Assembly (NCBI GenBank): GCA_041660045.1
Contig: JBAZXA010000013.1
Location: 1 to 64,000, forward strand
From: WM-3-3 sp041660045
Lineage (GTDB): Bacteria; Pseudomonadota; Gammaproteobacteria; Methylococcales; Methylomonadaceae
Reading direction: 5' to 3'
DNA length: 64,000 nt
Under the pieces are notes generated by a model. It saw only the letters and a program-made list of their open reading frames with translations, made no database searches and was not told the DNA's origin. Each line of letters opens with the position of its first letter. Within the stretch, counting starts at the first letter, position 1. Made by a program: the position numbers and the translations under genes. Below, piece by piece: positions 55,088 through 64,000 of this stretch.

Positions 55088-56068
55088 TTAGTCCTCTAAC
55101 TGTTGGATACCATCCAAATACCATTTCGGTTGAATGCTATTTTTAGCCTTAATAAAATGCCAAACCTCACGTACTTGGTTAGCCTGCGCATCTGCCTCTT
55201 CACGCATGATGGCATCAAACAACACGACAGCCTGCCATTCGTTACCAACTTCCCTAACTTCAAGTAATTCGGCTTCCAATTTTAAAATTTCAGTTTTATT
55301 TATTTCTGTACTTGCTTTCAGTTGATCTTGAATTTCAGCAAAAACTTTATCGGTGGTTAGGCTGCGTATATCTGCCAGCTCACGATCATCCCAAGCTTTT
55401 TGCAAGCTTCTAAAGGCAATGTTAGCGCCGGCTAGAAAACCTTCTTTGTCAAAACCTACAGGTAAACTCAAGCTTTCACCTTCGGTATAAGCAGGTTGGT
55501 TAACAAAATCAGCATCGCCGCCTATGTTTGATCTTTTGTTTTTATCAAACAAGACATCGGTATTAAAACCCGCACCGTTTGCACCTGTTTGTGGCTCTTG
55601 GTGTGGCGTATAAGCGCTAGCCTGTTCCACAGGATCATGGCTATTACGGTTATAAGCAGGTTGTTTTACTGACCCTGCCCTGCTGGCCGCAAACAATCTG
55701 TACAACAAGAAGGCGATACCCGCAAATAACAAAATATCCAAAAAGTTTAAATGCTGAAAAGCACCGCCGAAAAATAATGAACCTAACAAACCACCCAAAG
55801 CCAAGCCGCCTAGCATGCCCATTAAGCCACCACGGCTAGCCCAGCCTTGTTTAGCCGCCTGATTCTGCTGCGCTGCTTGTTGCTGACCAGCAGAGCGGGA
55901 TGGGGCTGGCTGTGCAGTTGCAGAGCGCTGATAAGGTTGGCTAAAGGAAGGCCGGCTACCAAACGAGCTGCCGCCACCAAAACGTTTAGCTTGCGCATCG
56001 GTTAGCCCACCGAATGTTAAGGACAAAGCCACTAAAAAAGTTAAGGCGATTGTTTTATATTTGTTCAT
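55088..56068 (-). CDS. Tim44-domain (TimA-like) exported or membrane protein
   Basis: This 326-residue protein has a signal sequence (cleavage after AQA near 27), a Gly/Ser/Gln-rich low-complexity region (about 30-80), and Gly-rich and hydrophobic segments at about 85-130. The C-terminal Tim44-like domain (about 200-326) includes DREL, KTEILKLEAELLEV and REVWHF. Bacterial Tim44-like proteins (TimA) have no agreed role; membrane-associated protein transport or assembly has been proposed. The ATG at 56068 has a properly spaced GTGAG; a GTG three codons earlier is less likely. Confidence 0.85.
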   Translation of the reverse strand: MNKYKTIALTFLVALSLTFGGLTDAQAKRFGGGSSFGSRPSFSQPYQRSATAQPAPSRSAGQQQAAQQNQAAKQGWASRGGLMGMLGGLALGGLLGSLFFGGAFQHLNFLDILLFAGIAFLLYRLFAASRAGSVKQPAYNRNSHDPVEQASAYTPHQEPQTGANGAGFNTDVLFDKNKRSNIGGDADFVNQPAYTEGESLSLPVGFDKEGFLAGANIAFRSLQKAWDDRELADIRSLTTDKVFAEIQDQLKASTEINKTEILKLEAELLEVREVGNEWQAVVLFDAIMREEADAQANQVREVWHFIKAKNSIQPKWYLDGIQQLED

Positions 56069-56182
56069 AAGTCTCACTAATGGTTAGAAAAACAAAATTC
56101 TGTACTGATATGAGGTCAAAATATTAATCCTCAAGGTTATATCAAGTTGTATATTTTCCTTTTATAGCATAGCATTGATATC

Positions 56183-56581
56183 ATGATTTCCGTAGCTAGC
56201 AAATTTTTGGTCTTATTGCTCACCCTGTTGCAATTTATTGCACCATTGGTACATGCGCATACTGGATCACCTAACCCAGAACATGGTTTGCATGTACCGG
56301 GGCTGGAACAATATTCGGTCGTCAATAACGACAGTTATCTTGAGACTACCGACCAGAATAAAAGTTCTAACTCCGCCATAGTTGCGGTTAATATGGGTAT
56401 AAAACACATCAATTACACCCATTCCATAATACCCCCAGGTCATTATTGGGTATCATCAGCAGATGTTTTTTTTAATTTAACAATATCCTCTACGGATAGC
56501 AATTTTTCCCCACAAGAATTGCTGCCCAACCCGCAACTTTATCTAGCCTTTTCGCACCCACGCGCCCCACCTAAACTCTAA
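56183..56581 (+). CDS. Small secreted protein heading the RND efflux operon
   Basis: I do not recognise a named family for this 132-residue protein. A signal peptide (about 1-25, ending VHA) is followed by a His-containing start of the mature protein (HTGSPNPEHGLH), further scattered His residues (HINYTH, PPGHYW) and a C-terminal SHPRAPPKL. Small proteins ending in RAPP-type tails are seen, to my knowledge, at the head of heavy-metal RND operons. A periplasmic metal-linked role is inferred from location and His content. The CzcC-like gene starts 83 bp later. Confidence 0.6.
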   Translation: MISVASKFLVLLLTLLQFIAPLVHAHTGSPNPEHGLHVPGLEQYSVVNNDSYLETTDQNKSSNSAIVAVNMGIKHINYTHSIIPPGHYWVSSADVFFNLTISSTDSNFSPQELLPNPQLYLAFSHPRAPPKL

Positions 56582-56664
56582 GTTTTGCTGTTTTACACCC
56601 GTTAATCGAGTTTGACCCCCTTTTAAGATTACAAAAGCGGCACACGCCGCGCCGGAGCCCCACC

Positions 56665-57915
56665 ATGCTTGCCTCAACGCTTATTAGATATTGCCTACCG
56701 GCAGTGCTACTCGTTAGCAAATGCGCTTTTGCTAACCCCCAACCTATTATGTCGCACCGCGACCCGATTGAAATTGATAACCATTTAAGTTTAGCCCAAG
56801 TGGTTAGCCTAACCTTGGAAAAATATCCCGGCGCCAGTTGGTTAACGGCTCTTGAACAAGAAGCTGAAGCCATCCAACAACGCAGTAAAAGCTGGTTTGC
56901 CGGTTCCGCCAGCGCTTATTTGTTTTATCAAGAAGCGACCAGTGGCACTTTGCATTATGGTGATGCCAGTGTCAAAGTGCCTTTATGGAACGCAGGCCAA
57001 CGCTCTGCGGAAGCCACCCTTGCCAACCAAGCCGCCAATAACGCAGAAAACCAGGGTCTAGCGATAAAATTACGTGTTGCAGGCTTGGTCAGAATTGCCT
57101 TATGGGATTTAACTTTACAAAAAGTCCGCTATGAACAAGCCCAATCAGAATTGTCCGTCTATGGAAAGCTCTTCAACAAAATAGAAAAACGCGTTGAGTT
57201 AGGCGATTTGGCTCGGGCAGATTTACTACTCGCTAAAACTGAGTTGCTGCAAAAACGCTCGATACTAACCCAAGCTGAAGCGGAACTCATGCATGCCCGT
57301 AAACGCTATTCAACAGTGACGCAAATGACAAAAGTACCTGCTGAATTTAGCGAAGCCCTGAGCAATCCTAGCGAAGTCCAACAAAACCATCCAGCCTTAG
57401 CGGCTATCAACAGCCAAATCAGCCGTAAGCAAGCTGAACTTCACACAACCAAGACTATCGGTTCAGGCCAAACGGATATAGCGCTCGGTATTAATACCGA
57501 CGAAAGCTTTGACCCACGCAGTAACAAAACCGAAAGTTTTAATATTACCTTAAACGTGCCGTTTGGCGGCAGTGCCCATTTAGCCCCAAAAATTGCCGCC
57601 ATCAATGTGGAATTAAACCAACTGCTCGCCGACCGTGAACATCTGGTTAGAAATTTAGAGCAGGCTTACCATGAGGCCGAACACAACCTTGAAGTTAATG
57701 AGGTAGAGCTAAAAATCGCCAACGAATTAAAAGATGTTGCTGAACAACATCTTAAAATTACTGAATTTAGCTTTTCTGCTGGTGAAATCAACTTGATAGA
57801 TTTGCTAAAAATTCAAGCACGAACCCAACAAGCCATACTTAATGCCAAAGAACGGCAAGTTGTTTTAGAACGGGATAAGGCATTTTTTAATCAAGCGGCA
57901 GGAATAATGCCATGA
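56665..57915 (+). CDS. TolC-family outer membrane efflux protein (CzcC-like)
   Basis: This 416-residue protein has an N-terminal signal peptide (about 1-23, ending CAFA). Two OEP repeats follow, with long helical regions (about 45-230 and 240-410), including GDLARADLLLAKTELLQKRS and FSFSAGEINLIDLLKIQAR. It forms the outer membrane channel of a heavy-metal RND pump. GGAG lies seven bases before the ATG. It overlaps the adaptor gene by 4 bp. Confidence 0.88.
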   Translation: MLASTLIRYCLPAVLLVSKCAFANPQPIMSHRDPIEIDNHLSLAQVVSLTLEKYPGASWLTALEQEAEAIQQRSKSWFAGSASAYLFYQEATSGTLHYGDASVKVPLWNAGQRSAEATLANQAANNAENQGLAIKLRVAGLVRIALWDLTLQKVRYEQAQSELSVYGKLFNKIEKRVELGDLARADLLLAKTELLQKRSILTQAEAELMHARKRYSTVTQMTKVPAEFSEALSNPSEVQQNHPALAAINSQISRKQAELHTTKTIGSGQTDIALGINTDESFDPRSNKTESFNITLNVPFGGSAHLAPKIAAINVELNQLLADREHLVRNLEQAYHEAEHNLEVNEVELKIANELKDVAEQHLKITEFSFSAGEINLIDLLKIQARTQQAILNAKERQVVLERDKAFFNQAAGIMP

Positions 57916-59009
57916 GCTATCGCTACCTTCTTGCAGGCCTGTCTGCAGTTTGGCTTAACTTCGCGCAAGCCGATGAAAATTTAGTCATCATTAACCAAAA
58001 CAGCGTCACTAATTTGGGCGTAAAAATCGGTAAATTGGCATCTGTCAATGAACTGCCATTATTCAATGCCCCCGCCAAAGTGATGATCCCTTCCGGCAAT
58101 GAATATATTGTTAGCGCCAGCCAAGCGGGCATTATCACCAAGCTTACGGCCGCCATGGGTGATCCTGTTAAAAAAGGTGACATCCTCGCTGAAATAAATA
58201 GCCCGAGTTTACTCAACTTACAACAGCAATTTTTGAGGGCCCATAATGATCTTAGTGTTGCCCAGGCTGCTTTTCAACGCGATAAAACGCTTTATCAAGA
58301 CGGTGTGATTGCCCAACGCCGCTGGCAAGAAACCACCAGCCAATACTACTCCAGCCAATCGAGTGTTAATGAGGCTAAACAATTACTGCAAATTTCCGGC
58401 ATGTCCACCGCTGCCGTGGAGCGCCTTGCTAAAAACCACCAGTTAGGCAGCACATTAACCATACACGCGCCATTATCAGGCATTGTGCTAGAGCGCAAAG
58501 CCGTCAACGGGGAACATGTGGATACCCTGGCACCACTATTTCATCTAGCAGATTTGCATGAACTTTGGTTGGAAGTCAGCGTGCCTCAAGAACGCATCGC
58601 CAGTATCAAGCTTGGCGACTTGGTACAAATTGAAAATACCCCGATTAAGGCCGCCATTAGCTTAATTGGTCAAAGCGTGAGCTTAGATAACCAAACAGTT
58701 CTGGTTCGGGCAATTATTAAAAATGCTACTGCCGGTGTTTTTGTCGGCCAAAAAGTCAATGCACAGATTTTACAAACTATCACAGGATCTGCCTTTAAAG
58801 CCCCAAATACCGCAATCACCCAAAAAGATGGCAAATACTTTGTTTTTGTACGCAATGAACGTGGTTTTCAGGCCACCGACATCAACATCATCGGCAAACA
58901 TGCTGATGAATCGATAATCACTGGTAATTTAAACCTCAATTCCGAAATCGCTATTAGTGGTACCGTAGCCCTTAAAGCCAGCTGGTTAGGCTTAGGGAGA
59001 GACCAATAA
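57912..59009 (+). CDS. Periplasmic adaptor of heavy-metal RND pump (CzcB-like)
   Basis: This membrane fusion protein (365 residues) has a signal peptide (about 1-20, ending AQA), a lipoyl-type barrel (GIITKLTAAMGDPVKKGDILAEINSP), a helical hairpin at about 95-165 and beta-barrel domains. No Met- or His-rich N-terminal metal-binding extension is seen, unlike CusB or classic CzcB, so the metal cannot be guessed. It overlaps the upstream channel gene by 4 bp and the pump gene by 1 bp. Confidence 0.88.
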   Translation: MSYRYLLAGLSAVWLNFAQADENLVIINQNSVTNLGVKIGKLASVNELPLFNAPAKVMIPSGNEYIVSASQAGIITKLTAAMGDPVKKGDILAEINSPSLLNLQQQFLRAHNDLSVAQAAFQRDKTLYQDGVIAQRRWQETTSQYYSSQSSVNEAKQLLQISGMSTAAVERLAKNHQLGSTLTIHAPLSGIVLERKAVNGEHVDTLAPLFHLADLHELWLEVSVPQERIASIKLGDLVQIENTPIKAAISLIGQSVSLDNQTVLVRAIIKNATAGVFVGQKVNAQILQTITGSAFKAPNTAITQKDGKYFVFVRNERGFQATDINIIGKHADESIITGNLNLNSEIAISGTVALKASWLGLGRDQ

Positions 59010-62000
59010 TGGCCGGCCTTATACAATTTGCCTTAAGCCAGCGCTTATTAGTGATGCTTGTCTTGGTTTTGTTAACAGGCACGGGCTATCTGGCTTTTAA
59101 AAATCTGCCCATCGATGCTTTTCCTGAAGTATCGCCCACCCAAGTCAAAATTATTGTAAAGGCTGCGGGCATGACGCCGGAAGAAGTTGAGGCCCGGATT
59201 ACAGCGCCGATAGAAGTTGAACTCTTAGGCATTCCACACCAAACCATGTTGCGCTCTATCGCCAAATACGCATTAACCGACATTACTGTCGATTTTGAAG
59301 AGGGTACTGACATATTCTGGGCCCGCCAACAAATCGCAGAACGCTTAAACACCTTATGGAGTGGTTTACCTGCCGGTGTTCAAGGCGGCATAGCGCCGAT
59401 GACAACGCCCTTGGGTGAAATGTTTATGTTTAACATTGAGGGTGGCGACCTCAGCCTAATGGAGCGGCGTAGTTTACTGGACTGGGTCATCCGTCCAGCG
59501 CTGAGGACTGTGCCCGGGGTAGCAGATGTCAACGCCCTGGGCGGGTTAGTGCGCAGTTTTGAAGTGATACCGGACAATACCCGTTTGGCTGCTCGGGGTA
59601 TCGGCATCGATAAATTAATGTCAGCCTTACAAAACAATAATCGCAACGATGGTGCCGGCCGTTTAAACGATGGCGAGGAAGCCTTAATTGTACGCGCCGA
59701 AGGCCGTATAAAAACCTTAGATGATGTTAGTGCAATTGTCGTCGATAACCAAAATGGCGTGCCCGTTGCGGTGAGTGATGTGGCTGAAATTAAAATAGGT
59801 GCTTTAACCCGTTATGGCGCGGTCAGTAAAAATGGTGAAGGTGAAGCGGTTACCGGCTTAGTATTAAGTTTACGTGGGGCAAATGCCAGGCAAACCATCA
59901 TCGGCATAGAAAAAAAGCTCGCTGACATCAGCCATAACTTTCCTAAAGGCGTAGCTGCCAATGTTTTTTATAACCGTGGCACGCTGGTCGATAAAGCCGT
60001 ACACACGGTATCAAAAGCCTTGCTGGAAGCCATCGTATTAGTAGTCATCTTACTGCTACTATTTTTGGGCAATCTACGTGCAGCCATTACTGTGGCCTTG
60101 GCCCTGCCGTTGGCAGCGCTGTTTACCTTTATCATGATGAAGGCGGCTGGCATGTCAGCCAATTTAATGAGCTTAGGCGGGCTAGCCATAGCTATTGGTA
60201 TGCTGGTGGATGCCGCAGTTGTGGTGGTGGAAAATATTATTACCCAACTGGCACATACCAAAAAAGCCCAGCGTTTACCCCGTTTGCATGTGATCTACCG
60301 AGCAACACGCGAAGTTGCCTTACCGGTTTTTTCCGGCATTTTAATCATCATTATTGTGTTTTTGCCTTTGCTAACCCTACAAGGTTTAGAAGGCAAAATG
60401 TTTATCCCCGTGGCCTTAACTATCGTGTTTGCACTTAGTGGCTCTTTGCTGTTGTCATTAACCGCTATCCCAGTGCTGTCATCGTATTTATTAAAAACCG
60501 TTTCCCACCAAGAACCTTGGCTGCCCAGACAATTATTACGCCTGTATCAACCTGCCTTGCTCTGGTGTTTAGCACATTACAAAAAAGTCTTCGCTGGGGC
60601 GGCTGCCTTATTGGTTGGGACTATGGTGATATTCACCCAAATCGGCAGTACCTTTATGCCAACTTTGGATGAAGGCGACATCATTTTACAGCTAGAAAAA
60701 CTGCCGTCGATTACATTAGCAGACTCCGTCATGCTAGATGGCCAAGTCCAAAAAAACTTGCTCAAGCAAATTCCAGAGATCGCCGAAGTTGTATCTCGCG
60801 TGGGCTCCGATGAATTGGGCCTAGACCCCATGAGCTTAAACGATACCGACACTTTCTTAATCCTAAAACCACAAGCCCAATGGCATGTGCCCAGCAAGGC
60901 CGCCTTAGTTGAAGACATCCGCAAAGTAATGGCGTTAACGCCAGGCATTGCCTTTGGCTTTACCCAACCTATAGAAATGCGGGTCTCCGAAATGCTCACA
61001 GGCACTCGGGGCGATGTTGCCGTTAAACTGTTTGGCCCTGATATTGCTGTTCTAAACGACAAGGCCGAAGAAATCGCCAGTGTGCTTAAAGCAATTCCTG
61101 GTTCTAGCGATGTTTTCCGCAAGCAAAACGAGGGCATGCAATTTTTACAGCTTAATATCGACAACACTGCCGCCGGCCGCTACGGTGTTAATAGCGAACA
61201 GATTGAAACCTTATTACGCTCAGAAATTGAAGGTTTGAATTTAGGCATAGTCCAAGAAGGCATTAAGCGCACACCCTTAATATTACGTGGTAATAGCAAT
61301 ACCTCTAACTTCGAGAACTTACAAATCACCTTGGCCGATGGTTCCCATATCCCAATTACTTACGTTGCCCGTATTAGCAAAGTAGAAGGTGTGGTTTCGA
61401 TAGAACGTGAACATGGCTTACGCTTTACCGTGATCCGCAGCAATGTACAAGACCGCGATTTGGTTAGCTTTGTCGAAGAAGCACGCAAAATGGTGCAACA
61501 AAAAGTTAAATTACCCTTAGGTTATTCCGTTGAATTTGGCGGCCAGTTTGAAAACCAGCAACGTGCTGCCGCCCGACTAGCCTTAGTCATTCCACTCGCA
61601 TTAGGTTTGATTTTTTTATTACTGTTTTCAACGTTCTCATCTGTCCGCCAGGCCATCTTAGTTCTATCAAATATACCCTTAGCAATGATAGGAGGTGTGT
61701 TCGCGCTTTGGCTTTCCGGAGAATATTTATCGGTGCCCGCTTCCGTCGGTTTTATAGCCTTATTAGGGATTGCCGTACTTAATGGCGTGGTGATGGTGAG
61801 TTATTTTAACCAGTTGATCGCTACCGGCATGGCCATGGCAGAGGTGGTCGTCATCGGCTCCTCCCGACGCCTACGACCAGTCATGATGACCGCAAGCATC
61901 GCAGCGTTTGGCCTAATTCCTTTACTTTTTGCCACAGGGCCTGGCTCTGAAATTCAACGCCCGTTGGCGATAGTCGTTATCGGCGGGCTGATTTCGTCCA

Positions 62001-62074
62001 CTTTTTTAACCTTATTTATGCTACCTATTTTATTCAAGCGTTACGGGCAAGCGCCAATTGAGGCTTCCACATGA
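59009..62074 (+). CDS. Heavy-metal efflux RND permease (CzcA/CusA family)
   Basis: This proton-driven inner-membrane exporter has 1021 residues and 12 membrane segments. Family motifs include DFEEGTDIFWARQQIAERL, the TM4 segment GMLVDAAVVVVEN near 400 with the proton-relay Asp, EMRVSEMLTGTRGD and FGGQFENQQRA. The HME-RND class moves divalent Co, Zn, Cd or Ni, or monovalent Cu and Ag; the CusA methionine set is not obvious, so a divalent metal is slightly favoured. Length is normal. It is followed by an overlapping DUF3240 gene. Confidence 0.92.
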   Translation: MAGLIQFALSQRLLVMLVLVLLTGTGYLAFKNLPIDAFPEVSPTQVKIIVKAAGMTPEEVEARITAPIEVELLGIPHQTMLRSIAKYALTDITVDFEEGTDIFWARQQIAERLNTLWSGLPAGVQGGIAPMTTPLGEMFMFNIEGGDLSLMERRSLLDWVIRPALRTVPGVADVNALGGLVRSFEVIPDNTRLAARGIGIDKLMSALQNNNRNDGAGRLNDGEEALIVRAEGRIKTLDDVSAIVVDNQNGVPVAVSDVAEIKIGALTRYGAVSKNGEGEAVTGLVLSLRGANARQTIIGIEKKLADISHNFPKGVAANVFYNRGTLVDKAVHTVSKALLEAIVLVVILLLLFLGNLRAAITVALALPLAALFTFIMMKAAGMSANLMSLGGLAIAIGMLVDAAVVVVENIITQLAHTKKAQRLPRLHVIYRATREVALPVFSGILIIIIVFLPLLTLQGLEGKMFIPVALTIVFALSGSLLLSLTAIPVLSSYLLKTVSHQEPWLPRQLLRLYQPALLWCLAHYKKVFAGAAALLVGTMVIFTQIGSTFMPTLDEGDIILQLEKLPSITLADSVMLDGQVQKNLLKQIPEIAEVVSRVGSDELGLDPMSLNDTDTFLILKPQAQWHVPSKAALVEDIRKVMALTPGIAFGFTQPIEMRVSEMLTGTRGDVAVKLFGPDIAVLNDKAEEIASVLKAIPGSSDVFRKQNEGMQFLQLNIDNTAAGRYGVNSEQIETLLRSEIEGLNLGIVQEGIKRTPLILRGNSNTSNFENLQITLADGSHIPITYVARISKVEGVVSIEREHGLRFTVIRSNVQDRDLVSFVEEARKMVQQKVKLPLGYSVEFGGQFENQQRAAARLALVIPLALGLIFLLLFSTFSSVRQAILVLSNIPLAMIGGVFALWLSGEYLSVPASVGFIALLGIAVLNGVVMVSYFNQLIATGMAMAEVVVIGSSRRLRPVMMTASIAAFGLIPLLFATGPGSEIQRPLAIVVIGGLISSTFLTLFMLPILFKRYGQAPIEAST

Positions 62075-62376
62075 ACCCTAAAGAATACTTGGTCACCTTA
62101 AATGTACCCACGGACATAGAAGAAGCCGTTGTTGATTGCTTGTTAGTATTTGAATACGAACAAGGTTTTAGTAGCTTTCAGGTCTATGCCCATGACCACA
62201 GAAATATCGGCTTATCCTTGGCGGAACAAGTCAGTGGACGGCAAAAACAAATCCGCTTTCAAATGTATGTGCCAGAAACCGGGTTAGAAATTTTGCTTAC
62301 TGAACTTCGGCAAACCTTTGCGGGTGCAGGCATCAAATATTGGGTGTTACCCGTTATTGAGCAAGGGCTAATTTGA
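62071..62376 (+). CDS. DUF3240 family protein
   Basis: This 101-residue protein has the alternating strand-helix pattern of a ferredoxin/PII-like fold, with a QVYAHDHR region and a C-terminal KYWVLPVIEQG. DUF3240 proteins often follow heavy-metal RND genes, as here, where the ATG overlaps the pump stop by 4 bp. A small cytoplasmic regulator or metal sensor of the pump is plausible but unproven. Confidence 0.85.
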   Translation: MNPKEYLVTLNVPTDIEEAVVDCLLVFEYEQGFSSFQVYAHDHRNIGLSLAEQVSGRQKQIRFQMYVPETGLEILLTELRQTFAGAGIKYWVLPVIEQGLI

Positions 62377-62540
62377 CTGCAAAACGTTATGCGGAACCAA
62401 TCGCCATAGCTAATCCCATATGCTTAAAACGCTATACCTACTCCACTAAGCAAATAGCAGGAATGAACATAATCGCTGACTTATTGTCGTATCTACCAAA
62501 CCAGCACTCTTAACCCTCACCAATCAAAAGAGGACGTAAC

Positions 62541-63194
62541 ATGCAAACTCAAGAACGTGAAATATTAGCAGCGTTTTTAAACCAATTAAGCAATGCCCAA
62601 GCGGGCAATAAAAATCCAGAAGCTGAAGTTATGATTCAACAAGCGCTGGCCAAACAACCGGATGCGGCTTATTTATTGGTGCAACGCGCCATATTGATGA
62701 ATCAAGCGCTAGACAACTTAAAAGCCCAAAACGCTGACTTACAACGTCAATTAGCGGCGCGTAACAATAATAGTTTTCTCGGCGGAAACGACCCTTGGGC
62801 GACTGCACCCGCACAAAACCCAAACCGTAACCCCTCACAAGTACCTGGCAGTGGCACTTACCAAATGCCCCAGCAAGCCCAAGCCGCCGCCAGCAGCAGT
62901 GGCGTACCTAGCTTTTTAGGCTCTATGGCGACTACTGCTGCAGGTGTTGTCGCCGGTTCATTTTTATTTCAAGGCATTGAAAATTTAATGGGGCATCATG
63001 GTTATAACCAAGGCGGTGGCTGGCCTAATGCAAATAATGGGATGGATCCTATTGCCGAACAAACCACCATCAACAATTACTATGGCTCAGATAACCAAAG
63101 CGCAAGCAATGACAATGATCCTAGCTCAGACTTTTTAACCAGCTCAGATGACGACTATTTCAGCGATTCTGGTAGTGACCAAGACTCCTGGTAA
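62541..63194 (+). CDS. DUF2076 domain protein
   Basis: This protein has 217 residues. The N-terminus (TQEREILAAFLNQL) and the helical ALAKQPDAAYLLVQRAILMNQAL segment match DUF2076. A low-complexity Asn/Gln/Pro region, a hydrophobic Gly/Ala stretch with FLFQGIENLMGHH (about 130-155), and an Asp/Ser-rich acidic tail follow. DUF2076 has been described as a periplasmic ligand-binding sensor-like family, but I see no clear signal peptide. It is separated by 164 bp from the RND operon. Confidence 0.82.
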   Translation: MQTQEREILAAFLNQLSNAQAGNKNPEAEVMIQQALAKQPDAAYLLVQRAILMNQALDNLKAQNADLQRQLAARNNNSFLGGNDPWATAPAQNPNRNPSQVPGSGTYQMPQQAQAAASSSGVPSFLGSMATTAAGVVAGSFLFQGIENLMGHHGYNQGGGWPNANNGMDPIAEQTTINNYYGSDNQSASNDNDPSSDFLTSSDDDYFSDSGSDQDSW

Positions 63195-63251
63195 AATTTG
63201 ACTAAGACGTGTTATTGTTGCCGCTTTTGATGCGAATTTAAGGACACCACC

Positions 63252-63800
63252 ATGACAGAACGAATTATTATGCGTACTGGCGAAGCCTTAGTAGCAGGCG
63301 GGCCACCTGGCACAGCCGCCGAGCCAGAAATTATTATTGGTGAGCTGGACGGCCCAGTCGGTATTGCCTTGGCCACCTTAACCGGCAATCAAAGCAAAGG
63401 CCATTCTAAAGTTTTTGCCATTTTAAATACGGATATTCAAGTCCGTCCGGTGACCTTAATGGTCAGTAAAGTCACCGTCAACAATAGCCGCTATACCAAT
63501 ATTTTAATGGGCACGGTACAGGCAGCCATCGCCAATGGCGTATTAGATGCGGTAAGAGCGGGTGATATCCCCAAAGACAAAGTCAATAACCTTGGCATTA
63601 TTTGCTCAGTTTGGTTAAATCCCAGCGTGGCAACTGACGACGGCCTTGACCATCAAATCTTATTTGATATACACCGCAAAGCCATGGCACAGGCCATCCA
63701 TAAAGCCATGAACAACACCCCAGATATCGATTGGTTGTTAGAAAACCAAGACAAAATCACCCATAAATATTTCCAAATGGGCTTGGATGGAAAAATCTAA
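63252..63800 (+). CDS. Formaldehyde-activating enzyme (Fae) family paralogue
   Basis: The 182-residue protein aligns along its length with Fae, which speeds condensation of formaldehyde with tetrahydromethanopterin in methylotrophs. Shared features are GEALV, IIIG, TLMVSKVTVNN (Lys and Thr of the pterin site), the later Gln in GTVQAA, and DAVRAGDIP. Where authentic Fae has the catalytic His of the AHID segment, this protein has Glu24 (AAEPE), so classic activity is doubtful. It may be one of the Fae-like paralogues found in methanotrophs. A GGA ribosome site lies nine bases before the ATG. A hairpin at 63836-63868 follows. Confidence 0.85.
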   Translation: MTERIIMRTGEALVAGGPPGTAAEPEIIIGELDGPVGIALATLTGNQSKGHSKVFAILNTDIQVRPVTLMVSKVTVNNSRYTNILMGTVQAAIANGVLDAVRAGDIPKDKVNNLGIICSVWLNPSVATDDGLDHQILFDIHRKAMAQAIHKAMNNTPDIDWLLENQDKITHKYFQMGLDGKI

Positions 63801-63835
63801 GCTGTTTTGTTAACACCTAATATTCTTCAGCTAAA

Positions 63836-63868
63836 GCTTAATGACCCAACGGGTTTGGGTTATTAAGC
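63836..63868 (+). terminator. Likely terminator downstream of the Fae-like gene
   Basis: An inverted repeat of 14 pairs with one G-U (arms 63836-63849 and 63855-63868) surrounds a five-base loop, 36 bp after the stop. No T-tract follows, so termination strength is unsure. The rest of the right edge to 64000 shows no gene. Confidence 0.55.
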
Positions 63869-64000
63869 GGATTTAGCGTCGGTGATAGAAAAATATCGTA
63901 CTAAACAAATGTTTTTCTTACCCAGTCTGGTATATTTAATAACGAGGATGCTTTATTTAGTAGTGTAATAGCATTGTTTTAATTAGGTAACACCAAACCA

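Noticed and set aside
15139..56121. ATGAGGTCAAAA present near 15139 and again near 56110, both upstream of minus-strand membrane protein genes
   Set aside because: A shared 12-mer is expected many times by chance in 64 kb, and the spacing to the genes differs.
60577..61167. 196-residue open frame antisense to the RND pump
   Set aside because: Ser/Lys-rich composition typical of a shadow frame; the plus-strand gene is clearly the real one.

Overview
The window looks like chromosomal DNA from a gammaproteobacterium, most likely a methanotroph of the order Methylococcales. The support is a formaldehyde-activating-enzyme family protein at the right end, gammaproteobacterial gene orders such as gshB-tonB-algH-ruvX-pyrR-pyrB-pyrX and trpE-trpG, and moderate-to-low GC with AT-rich spacers. 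No genus can be assigned from sequence reading alone. I found no insertion sequence, phage gene, CRISPR array or tRNA. Coding density is high and nearly all genes are intact.

Layout. 1-274: leader and tandem promoters of an rRNA operon read leftwards; the 16S gene is just outside the window. 275-7863: slyX, trpG-trpE, a fumarylacetoacetase-family gene, a QseBC-type two-component pair, hemW and pyrE. 7992-12720: a dynamin-like GTPase, trmB, a fused thiS-thiG and a DAHP synthase. 12832-18423: type IV minor pilin genes (fimT, pilW, pilX, a very long pilV-like gene, an unknown membrane protein, and a divergent pilE-like gene) with no pilY1. 18470-26419: ychJ, speA and speE, a cysteine-rich MarR regulator, ubiK, comM and rep. 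26435-32193: the pyrimidine and glutathione cluster on the minus strand. 32335-39360: rpmB-rpmG, a tandem cNMP-binding/rhodanese protein, a Do protease, moaB, a DUF423 gene and pepN.

39651-53864 is rich in signalling genes. It holds a pseudo-receiver GGDEF-EAL protein coupled to a nucleoside-phosphorylase-like protein, a solute-binding GGDEF-EAL protein, and an operon of a histidine kinase, an HDOD response regulator and an HD-GYP response regulator. Three c-di-GMP enzymes therefore lie within about 14 kb. SirB2, mltB and the methionine-salvage genes mtnB-mtnD-mtnC sit between them.

53924-63800 carries a TerC/DUF475 membrane protein, a Tim44-domain protein, a heavy-metal RND efflux operon (small secreted protein, CzcC-, CzcB- and CzcA-like proteins, DUF3240), a DUF2076 protein and the Fae-like gene. 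The Fae-like protein appears to lack the catalytic histidine of authentic Fae, so it may be a paralogue with another role.

The best candidates for something poorly described are the Fae paralogue, the minor-pilin cluster with calcium-loop-like motifs, the HDOD/HD-GYP three-gene relay, the cNMP-rhodanese fusion and the dynamin-like GTPase with an altered P-loop.
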